Below are positions 1 to 6,583 of a DNA stretch of 64,000 bases, piece after piece. The position numbers and the translations under genes were made by a program. How positions within the stretch are numbered: position 1 is the stretch's first letter; each line of letters starts with the position of its first letter. The stretch lies in the NCBI RefSeq assembly GCF_000744945.1, contig NZ_JQMX01000001.1:1674001-1738000 (forward strand). The letters run 5' to 3'. The stretch comes from Carnobacterium maltaromaticum DSM 20342. GTDB lineage: Bacteria > Bacillota > Bacilli > Lactobacillales > Carnobacteriaceae. The notes beneath the pieces were generated by a model. It had not been told where the DNA came from and did not search any database. It saw only the letters and a program-made list of their open reading frames with translations.

Positions 1-831
1 CACTGTGGCAATTAAATCATTTGCAGCCATTGGCCATTTCGCAAGTAGTTGCTTTGTAAATTCATTTCCAAAATCTTCTCTGCCTGTCGTTTTAGGATAC
101 GATTTAGAAATGAAAGGATGTGCCATTAACTCAGCTAGCAATTCTTGGTTAACTGTACCTAAAGCTGCATAAGCACCACCATGATCGTATTCTTTTTGAT
201 AGAAATACCGACATAATTCATCAATAATCATATTACCAGGACCTGTATCAAAAGCAATCAACTGGTTAAGATTCGCATTTTTTGGGATAACCGTTACATT
301 CCCAATTCCACCAATATTTTGCAATAAACGTGTTCTTTTTTCATCACGATAAAGAACATATTCAGAATATGGAACAATCGGGGCCCCTTGTCCGCCATTC
401 GCCATGTCCCGTTCACGAAAGTTAGAAACTACAGTGGTTTTTGTTTCTTCACAAATAACAGCAGACTCCCCTATTTGTAGGGTCGAAGAAAATTGCTGGT
501 GCCCAGGATTAGGCAAATGATAAATAGTCTGTCCATGGCTTGCAACAAATTCTAGTTCTTCAGTCTCAATCTCAGCCTTTTGACAAATCTGCTTCACAGC
601 ATCTGAAAATAAATAACCCAACTCAACATTTAAGCTGCAGATTCGTTCAACATTTGATTCCTCAATAGATAAAACTTGATTGATTCGTTTCAACGTTTCT
701 GCTGGAATCGAATACGTTTCAAAAGCAACTAATTGAACCTTCGTCTTTTCGTTTTCTCCTGAAATGTCCACTAAAGCAGCATCTACTCCGTCTAGTGACG
801 TGCCTGACATTAATCCAACTGCATATCCCAT
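1..831 (-). CDS. anmK: Anhydro-N-acetylmuramic acid kinase, C-terminus beyond window
   Basis: Phosphorylates and opens 1,6-anhydro-MurNAc to give MurNAc-6-phosphate in the cytoplasm, feeding MurQ. 277 residues are visible, against about 380 for the family, so the C-terminal third lies outside the window. The N-terminus has the AnmK signature MSGTSLDG (about residues 8-15) and a later FDTGPGN motif; both belong to the ASKHA kinase fold. The ATG at 829-831 is chosen because the protein then begins MGYAVGLMSGTS, as in the family; a GAGGG sequence lies about 12 bases upstream, so the RBS is only fair. It is the last visible gene of the salvage operon, 19 bp after PTS IIA. Identity is sure from motifs. 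Confidence 0.93.
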   Translation of the reverse strand, partial: MGYAVGLMSGTSLDGVDAALVDISGENEKTKVQLVAFETYSIPAETLKRINQVLSIEESNVERICSLNVELGYLFSDAVKQICQKAEIETEELEFVASHGQTIYHLPNPGHQQFSSTLQIGESAVICEETKTTVVSNFRERDMANGGQGAPIVPYSEYVLYRDEKRTRLLQNIGGIGNVTVIPKNANLNQLIAFDTGPGNMIIDELCRYFYQKEYDHGGAYAALGTVNQELLAELMAHPFISKSYPKTTGREDFGNEFTKQLLAKWPMAANDLIATV

Positions 832-850
832 TCAGTCATCAATCCCTCGC

Positions 851-1162
851 TTATTTTTTTAACAGATTAATTTCTTTTTGCATGTCAATCATTTGTAAAA
901 TTAGAGTCTGCTCGGCCATAGCTGTCATTAATTGATCTTGCGCATGAATTAACAGTAAACTAATTTTAATTTCATCGCCACGAATTTCATCTTGAACCAA
1001 TTTCGTTTGGGTATTATGAGCCAATGTCATTTCAGATTTACATTCTGCCAATAATCTTTCAACTTCTTCATATTCCCCTGCTCGTGCTTTTTCTAAAGCC
1101 TCATATGCCATTCCTCGTGCATTTCCACCGTGAATAATAATTTCAAAAATACGTTCTTCCAT
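851..1162 (-). CDS. PTS lactose/cellobiose-family IIA component
   Basis: Soluble phosphocarrier passing phosphate from HPr to the IIB protein. At 103 residues it has the normal length of lactose-family IIA, an all-helical trimer. The expected phosphorylated histidine is His73 in LLLIHAQDQLMTA, which matches the family signature (V/I)HAQDxLM. The start has GAGG 10 bases upstream. It lies between mupG and anmK, separated from the IIB and IIC genes of the same operon, which implies one transport system serving the salvage pathway. Substrate is inferred from neighbours, not from the protein: an amino sugar or a MurNAc-GlcNAc disaccharide. Confidence 0.92.
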   Translation of the reverse strand: MEERIFEIIIHGGNARGMAYEALEKARAGEYEEVERLLAECKSEMTLAHNTQTKLVQDEIRGDEIKISLLLIHAQDQLMTAMAEQTLILQMIDMQKEINLLKK

Positions 1163-1190
1163 TTTCTAGCACCTCTTCAATCCAATTTAA

Positions 1191-2279
1191 TTAGTTTACT
1201 TCTTTAAATTTAAATTTTTGCCATGGTTTAATATAATCTAAAAGCATCTGCTCTTCTTCTACTACATATCCGACAACATTGGTTTTACCTGAATTTTCCA
1301 TTTCTAATAGAGCCAACTGTAACTCGCCTGCATAGTGAGCATATAGAGAGGTTTCAACAATAATAGCTCCGCGTTTCATATTTGGCGTATGGAAAGGTGG
1401 AAATTCATGTCCTTTATATTTCACTCGGCTTTGAGTCGAACGAATCACATAATCAGATACATCTCCACGATTAAAGTGAAATTCTTCCAAAACAATTTTC
1501 TTTTCTGTTTCTGGAATAGTTGGAACTAGTTCACAGTTTAGCGTTAACTGATATGCATCAATTTCACTTAAAGCTTTTAATTCTGCTTCAGAAGCAAAAG
1601 AATTTGCAATAATCACATCATCAATCAATTCAGTCGCCCATAAATGTTTCGCTTGAACGACAATCGGTAGCTCGCGATGCATTTCTAACGTACATAATCC
1701 TTCACTAACTGGCCAAGGACCTACTTTAGCTGTCGGAGAACTGATGAAAGCAGCAGTTGTTAAGCCTTTATCTTTATATTGTTTAGTTGTTTCAATAAAA
1801 TGTGCATAACTCAAACCTGTGTACCGATGTGGATAAAAGTTATGGCAACCTAATAAGTTATCCACATTTGCTTGATAACTTAAAATATTTTCTAAATACT
1901 TCGTACCACTGCTGATGTTTAACTCAATTTTTAAATCTTGGGGATTAAAAGTCATGATGGATTCTTCATTGCCTGTAAATCCCATATCTAAACGAATCCC
2001 ATCTGCCCCAATTTCTTTAAAGAAAGATAAATCTTTGTAACTAATTCCTAACTCACCAAAGACCTTTGGGCTAACATCCGCAATAACTTCCATCCCATTT
2101 TCTTTAGCAAATTCAATGATCTCTGTAAATTCAGCAACTATTTTTTCTTTGCCTTCTTCCACTGACAATAAGCACGTGAAAATTCGCTTAAAATTATATT
2201 TTGCAGCCAACACGATGTATTCTTTAATTTCATTTAATTCACTGTGATTTGGATAAACTGAAATACCTAATCTTCTCAC
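1191..2279 (-). CDS. mupG: 6-phospho-N-acetylmuramidase MupG (DUF871 family)
   Basis: MupG in Staphylococcus hydrolyses MurNAc-6P-GlcNAc to MurNAc-6P and GlcNAc in the cytoplasm. The protein has a TIM-barrel-like N-terminal part with LGISVYPNHS and ends near 362 residues, the usual length. The start chosen is GTG at 2277-2279: it gives the family N-terminus (M)RRLGISVYP, and GAGG lies 9 bases upstream, inside the end of the kinase gene. Upstream in-frame ATGs at 2294 and 2339 would overlap the preceding gene and lack a good RBS. Its position between a GlcNAc-kinase-like gene and PTS IIA fits the reaction: the released GlcNAc would need phosphorylation. Function is by family; the exact substrate here is inference. 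Confidence 0.88.
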   Translation of the reverse strand: MRRLGISVYPNHSELNEIKEYIVLAAKYNFKRIFTCLLSVEEGKEKIVAEFTEIIEFAKENGMEVIADVSPKVFGELGISYKDLSFFKEIGADGIRLDMGFTGNEESIMTFNPQDLKIELNISSGTKYLENILSYQANVDNLLGCHNFYPHRYTGLSYAHFIETTKQYKDKGLTTAAFISSPTAKVGPWPVSEGLCTLEMHRELPIVVQAKHLWATELIDDVIIANSFASEAELKALSEIDAYQLTLNCELVPTIPETEKKIVLEEFHFNRGDVSDYVIRSTQSRVKYKGHEFPPFHTPNMKRGAIIVETSLYAHYAGELQLALLEMENSGKTNVVGYVVEEEQMLLDYIKPWQKFKFKEVN

Positions 2280-2283
2280 TTTA

Positions 2284-3189
2284 TTATTCCTCATTTCCGA
2301 CAACTTTATTTTTGTAATAATAATATCCACCACTAGCATTCGATTTTGCTTCTGTTATCAAACAAATTTCTATTGGTAGTTGGGCTAATACTTCTGAAAA
2401 GCTTCGATACACAATTGGATTCTTTTCTAATACACTACCTGATAGACCAATTGTGACTTGCTGAGTAAAACCTAATTTGGCAATAAGTAACTTTATTTGG
2501 TTAGCTAATTCCCTACCAGCCGCTTCCAGCAATTCAATTGCCCATGGATCTTCAGCTATCGCACTTTCAGCAACCAATGTTGCTAATTGGGCAATTTGGT
2601 CTTTTTCATGAGTGTAAGTATAACTCACTACATCAAAAACATTTTTCGCCTCTAAAGCAGACATTAATTTTTTTGATAAAGAAGAGTAGCCTTCACTACG
2701 GTCCTCTTCTTTAAGAAGCTGCTGAATCATTTTTTTAGCAATCCAATAACCTGATCCTTCATCACCTAAAAGATTTCCCCAACCACCTACACGAGCAGTT
2801 TCTTGCCCTTTTTGACCTATACAAATGGAGCCCGTACCCGAAATAACGAGACAACCGTCTTTTTCTTTGACTAAGGCATAATAAGATAACCATGCATCAT
2901 TTATAAAAACAATATCTGGTTGATAATGACTAAAATAAGTAGTTAATTCTGCTTTAAAGTTCCCACCATCTAAACCGGCTAAACCCACAACGACTATTTG
3001 ACAATATTTTTCATCTAATTTATCGAATAATATTTTCATTGCTTCTTCAAGATTTGCTAAACCTCTTTTTTTATCAATTAATAAATTTCCAAAACCCGTT
3101 TGACAGCGTGCTAATTCACTACCGTTTAAATCATATGCAATAGCTTCCGTCTTTGTACCACCACTATCAATACCAATCATATAGTTCAT
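2284..3189 (-). CDS. N-acetylglucosamine kinase, BadF/BadG/BcrA/BcrD ATPase family
   Basis: ASKHA-fold sugar kinase of about 301 residues with phosphate-1 motif IGIDSGGTKTEA at the N-terminus, SGTGSICIG and GGWGNLLGDEGSGYW in the middle. Proteins of this family phosphorylate GlcNAc and, in MurK of Clostridium, also MurNAc. The ATG at 3187-3189 is preferred to an upstream in-frame start because AAGG sits 9 bases before it and family members begin just ahead of the glycine-rich motif. It starts 4 bp after the small membrane gene and its end carries the RBS of mupG, so the three are translationally linked. Inferred role: phosphorylation of the GlcNAc that MupG releases. Confidence 0.85.
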   Translation of the reverse strand: MNYMIGIDSGGTKTEAIAYDLNGSELARCQTGFGNLLIDKKRGLANLEEAMKILFDKLDEKYCQIVVVGLAGLDGGNFKAELTTYFSHYQPDIVFINDAWLSYYALVKEKDGCLVISGTGSICIGQKGQETARVGGWGNLLGDEGSGYWIAKKMIQQLLKEEDRSEGYSSLSKKLMSALEAKNVFDVVSYTYTHEKDQIAQLATLVAESAIAEDPWAIELLEAAGRELANQIKLLIAKLGFTQQVTIGLSGSVLEKNPIVYRSFSEVLAQLPIEICLITEAKSNASGGYYYYKNKVVGNEE

Positions 3190-3193
3190 TTTT

Positions 3194-3499
3194 TCAATCC
3201 TTCTTACTTGGGTATTGCTCACTTCTAACTACACCTCTAAACTCGTTGTTCTCTAATTTCAATCGTGTGGTTTCAAAAAACATAATGGCTAAAATAGATG
3301 AAATCAAATAAAAAACAATTGAAATCACCGAGTATACTTGTTGAAAAAAGAAACTAGGAATCAAAATAATCAAAAACGCTCCAAATCCAAAATACCAGCG
3401 ATTAATAAAAATACCTTTTTTGCGTAGTAAATGGACAAAAGATACCCCTGATAAAACCAAAACAATGAAAAAAACAATCAACCCAATAATTTGCAACAT
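3194..3499 (-). CDS. Small membrane protein of the salvage operon, unknown function
   Basis: 101 residues with one hydrophobic segment at about 3-24 and two more between about 36 and 76, then a charged tail ending PSKKD. I do not recognise a named family. It sits between PTS IIC and the GlcNAc kinase, and its stop codon overlaps the kinase RBS, so it is a true member of the operon. The RBS before the ATG is either AAGGA at 12 bases or GAGG almost touching the ATG, so the start may be a few codons away. It could be an accessory to the PTS or a cell-wall-sugar membrane factor; nothing in the sequence decides. Confidence 0.7.
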   Translation of the reverse strand: MLQIIGLIVFFIVLVLSGVSFVHLLRKKGIFINRWYFGFGAFLIILIPSFFFQQVYSVISIVFYLISSILAIMFFETTRLKLENNEFRGVVRSEQYPSKKD

Positions 3500-3534
3500 A
3501 TCCTCACTGATCCTTCCCTATTTTAAATGATGAC

Positions 3535-3565
3535 AAGGAAGATGGCCTGTAAGCCATTCTTCCTT
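3535..3565 (-). other. Intercistronic hairpin between PTS IIC and membrane-protein gene
   Basis: AAGGAAGA pairs with TCTTCCTT, extended by GGC/GCC, around a short loop. No T-run follows on the minus strand, so it looks less like a terminator than an mRNA-stability or processing hairpin dividing the PTS part of the operon from the downstream enzymes. Confidence 0.5.
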
Positions 3566-3586
3566 ACCACTTACTACTATTAAATC

Positions 3587-4891
3587 TTATAAAATTGCTT
3601 GTTCTTCACTAACTTGATTCAATTCTTCTTCAAGTAATTTTTTATCATACACTTTAACAAATGGATAATAGATTAATCCAGCAATAGCAATATTGATTAA
3701 AACTAAAATTGCTGCCTTCCAATCATTACTAGCCGATAAAAAGGCTCCAATTGGTGCTGGCAATGTCCAAGGCACGTTACTAACAAAGCCATTAATCACA
3801 CCTAGTTTAACTGCAAAATAACTAAGAGTAGTTGTGACCACAGGTGCAATTACAAAAGGAATCGCTAAAATTGGATTCATTACTAATGGTACCCCAAAAA
3901 TCAGAGGTTCGTTAATATTGAAGATAGATGGAACAATTGAAAAACGTCCAACTTGTTTTAAATAAACAGATTTACAAAATAGTAAAATAATACATAACGC
4001 TAATGTTGAACCAGCTCCACCAACCCAAACCAACCATTGATAAAATTGTTCTGGAGCGATGTATGGCAATGCATTAGGTGCAGTACCATCTGCTAAAGCT
4101 TGTCCGTTAGCATCTAACATAACTAACCACATTGGACGTGCGATTGATCCAATAACACTCATACCATGAACACCGGCTGCCCATAATAGTGTAATAAAAA
4201 TAACTGGTACTAAAACGCCAAGTAAATTATTCCCTAAAATATCATTAATTGGTGAGAAAATTGACAGGATAAATTGATTTAAATCAAAATCTAGCAACAC
4301 ACGAATAATCCAAACAACAGTAATCACAAATGCACCTGGAATTAATGCTTCAAAACTACGAGCAACTGAACTAGGGACTTGTTCAGGCATCTTAATCATT
4401 AAGTTTCTACTTTTAAAGAATCGCAATGATTCAACGGCAAAGATCATAGCTAAAATAGCTGAAAACATACCTGCTCCACCAAGGTTGTTCATTGGTAAAA
4501 CCCAACCAATGCCTTGACCTTCAGGTAATAGAGCATCAACATTGACCGGAACCGTTAACATTAGAAATGTCGCTAGTGATAAAACCCCACCAGTTACGCC
4601 ATCTAATTTATACGATTTAGCCAAACTATAACCCATTCCATAAGCGGCATAAATACTCATTAGCCCCATCGTGATACGGAACGGAATCACAATATTAGCT
4701 GTATACGGTGCAATAGCTTCTGCCCATGATGGAATTGGAGGATTAGCGATAATTAAAAAGAAACTTCCAACTAGAATTAATGAGAGCGTTGAGATAACTC
4801 CATCACGGATTGCTTTTAAATGCTTTTGTTCAGCTAATTTAGCCATAGGCGGCATAAACTTAGTTTCAATCCAATTTAAAAAATTTGTCAT
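3587..4891 (-). CDS. PTS lactose/cellobiose-family IIC permease
   Basis: Membrane permease of 434 residues that would translocate and phosphorylate a sugar with the IIA and IIB proteins of this operon. It has the cellobiose IIC pattern: cytoplasmic N-terminus (ETKFMPPMAKLAEQKHLKAI), about 10 hydrophobic segments, and the loop FNINEPLIFGVPLVMNP at roughly residue 325-340, which carries the catalytic glutamate region of the family. Known MurNAc transporters (MurP) belong to the glucose PTS family, so a lactose-family IIC in a mupG-murQ operon is unusual and points to a disaccharide substrate such as MurNAc-GlcNAc (inference). It is 124 bp downstream of IIB. Confidence 0.93.
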   Translation of the reverse strand: MTNFLNWIETKFMPPMAKLAEQKHLKAIRDGVISTLSLILVGSFFLIIANPPIPSWAEAIAPYTANIVIPFRITMGLMSIYAAYGMGYSLAKSYKLDGVTGGVLSLATFLMLTVPVNVDALLPEGQGIGWVLPMNNLGGAGMFSAILAMIFAVESLRFFKSRNLMIKMPEQVPSSVARSFEALIPGAFVITVVWIIRVLLDFDLNQFILSIFSPINDILGNNLLGVLVPVIFITLLWAAGVHGMSVIGSIARPMWLVMLDANGQALADGTAPNALPYIAPEQFYQWLVWVGGAGSTLALCIILLFCKSVYLKQVGRFSIVPSIFNINEPLIFGVPLVMNPILAIPFVIAPVVTTTLSYFAVKLGVINGFVSNVPWTLPAPIGAFLSASNDWKAAILVLINIAIAGLIYYPFVKVYDKKLLEEELNQVSEEQAIL

Positions 4892-5015
4892 TTTTTATTT
4901 CTCCTTTTTTACTTATATTGTTTGACTCTACCCTAATTTCCTCAATCATTTTGTTAAGCGTTCTCATTAAATAAACTGAGGACTAACTTGTCTGAGGCTA
5001 TTAAACAACCAGCTA

Positions 5016-5324
5016 TTATTTGCTGTATTTTTTGATTTGTAGCAATGTTTTTGGCGCACCAATTGGTGTGTAGCCCATAGGTTCAACTTTATCAATTGGA
5101 ACACCCGCATTATTTGCATAGCCTTCAAAAGTAGCGTATTGATGTTTTACTTGGGGAGCAACTAAAAGTAATTCATAGCCACCTGTTTTTAATATATCCT
5201 CAATTTCACCAGATCCGACTGCAATCATGTCTAAATCAAAATTTTGTTTCTCTGCTTCTTTCAAAATGGCTTTCACCACAATTGCACTTGACATTCCACC
5301 TGAACAAACCATTACAACTTTCAT
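5016..5324 (-). CDS. PTS lactose/cellobiose-family IIB component
   Basis: 102-residue cytoplasmic phosphocarrier with phosphorylatable Cys7 in VVMVCSGGMSSA, the P-loop of lactose-family IIB proteins. GGAGG lies 7 bases before the ATG. It is 31 bp downstream of murQ and precedes the IIC gene. Together with IIA at 851 and IIC at 3587 it makes a complete permease. Confidence 0.94.
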   Translation of the reverse strand: MKVVMVCSGGMSSAIVVKAILKEAEKQNFDLDMIAVGSGEIEDILKTGGYELLLVAPQVKHQYATFEGYANNAGVPIDKVEPMGYTPIGAPKTLLQIKKYSK

Positions 5325-5355
5325 TCTATTACCTCCATTTTAGTTAGTTTAACTA

Positions 5356-6255
5356 TTATTTTTTACTAGCTTCAATTGCTTTTCCTACAAAACCAGCATT
5401 CTTGATTAATAACTGCTGAGCTTGCTCTTTGTCCAAACCTGATAACAATCGAACAATCGCTAATTTAGGTTGCTTATTCGAGTCATTAAAATAAAAATCT
5501 GCCTCTTCGTAAGTACAATCCGTTGCTTCCATAATAATTTTCTTTGAGCGTTCGACTAATTTCTCATTCGTAGGTTGAACATCAACCATTAAATTTTGAT
5601 AGACTTTCCCAAGTCTGATCATCGTTGCCGTCGAAATCATATTTAACACAAATTTTTGAGCAGTTCCAGATTTCAATCTTGTTGAACCTGTTAATATCTC
5701 TGGTCCTACAGGAACTTCAATTATATAGCTAGCGTGTTGACTTATAATAGCTCCTCGATTACATGAAAGTGCTCCAGTAGTCGCACCAATTTTATTCGCA
5801 TAGTCTAAACCGCCAATAACATAGGGCGTACGTCCACTTGCAGCGATACCTAAAACGAAATCGGTTTCATTTAAATCACGTTCTTTTAAGTCGATTTCAG
5901 CCAAGTCTAATGAATCTTCAGCACCTTCAACAGCCACTGTCATTGCTTTAATGCCTCCAGCAATTATTCCTTGTACCATTTCTGGTTTCGTATTAAATGT
6001 GGGGATACATTCAGCAGCATCTAACACACCTAATCTACCACTCGTTCCAGCGCCGATATAAAATAAACGACCGCCTTTTTTTTGTGATTGAATAACTGCC
6101 TCGACAAGTTCAGTGATACTATCTAATTCACTTTTAACCGCTTTAGCCACCTGTTCATCTTCTTGATTCATTTTATTGATAATCTCTTTAACTGAATACG
6201 TATCAAGATTCATTGTCGTTTTATTTCTTTTTTCAGTAGTTAAAGCGTCTAACAT
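5356..6255 (-). CDS. murQ: N-acetylmuramic acid 6-phosphate etherase
   Basis: Cleaves the lactyl ether of MurNAc-6P to GlcNAc-6P and D-lactate, the committed step of MurNAc use. 299 residues with a SIS domain; GAGTSGRLGVLDAAECIPTF (about residue 62-81) is the family signature and GSTRLKSGTAQK the second conserved block. The ATG at 6253-6255 is chosen because AAAGGAGGAG stands directly upstream; an earlier in-frame start has no such RBS. First gene of the operon, read from a consensus promoter at 6300-6328 that overlaps an operator-like repeat. Confidence 0.97.
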   Translation of the reverse strand: MLDALTTEKRNKTTMNLDTYSVKEIINKMNQEDEQVAKAVKSELDSITELVEAVIQSQKKGGRLFYIGAGTSGRLGVLDAAECIPTFNTKPEMVQGIIAGGIKAMTVAVEGAEDSLDLAEIDLKERDLNETDFVLGIAASGRTPYVIGGLDYANKIGATTGALSCNRGAIISQHASYIIEVPVGPEILTGSTRLKSGTAQKFVLNMISTATMIRLGKVYQNLMVDVQPTNEKLVERSKKIIMEATDCTYEEADFYFNDSNKQPKLAIVRLLSGLDKEQAQQLLIKNAGFVGKAIEASKK

Positions 6256-6299
6256 TTTTTCTCCTCCTTTCCTTTTTTTGCAATCCCTTACACAAGACA

Positions 6300-6328
6300 A
6301 TTATAGCCTTAAAGAAATTTTATTTCAA
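6300..6328 (-). promoter_or_regulatory. Promoter of the murQ salvage operon
   Basis: On the minus strand TTGAAA (6323-6328) and TATAAT (6300-6305) are spaced 17 bases apart, 45 bp upstream of murQ. The -35 box and spacer overlap the AT-rich near-palindrome at 6314-6326. Confidence 0.75.
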
Positions 6329-6448
6329 GTTGTAATTTTAAAAAAAGAAATTTAAATTCTTTTTTTCGTTCAACTTAAAGACGATTTAGTGTTGATATAG
6401 CAAGCTTTAACAACCCTATAAATCAATATCGTCATTGAATTTTATTTC
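6314..6448. promoter_or_regulatory. Three operator-like repeats between murQ and the GHL10 gene
   Basis: Near-palindromes GAAATTTTATTTC (6314-6326), GAAATTTAAATTC (6347-6359) and GAATTTTATTTC (6437-6448) share one pattern. The first overlaps the murQ -35 box. RpiR-family regulators such as MurR control murQ operons elsewhere, but no regulator gene is in the window; assignment is inference. Confidence 0.4.
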
Positions 6449-6508
6449 ACATTTTATAAAAAACACTGGAAATAAAAAAACTATAATGGTATATTGCTTG
6501 TAGCATGC

Positions 6509-6522
6509 TGCAAACGCTTCAA
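6509..6522 (+). promoter_or_regulatory. Candidate catabolite-responsive element (cre)
   Basis: TGCAAACGCTTCAA resembles the CcpA site TGNAARCGNTTNCA with one mismatch. It lies 22 bp after a TATAAT box (6482-6487) and 62 bp before the start of the GHL10 gene, a repressing position. No clear -35 box was found for that -10. Confidence 0.4.
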
Positions 6523-6583
6523 AAGAATAATAGCGCTATCATTAACTAAAAAAAGCACACTTAAAATGAATGGAGGAATACTT

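Noticed and set aside
4950..4970. cre-like site between PTS IIB and IIC
   Set aside because: On either strand the match to the CcpA consensus is broken by one base of spacing.
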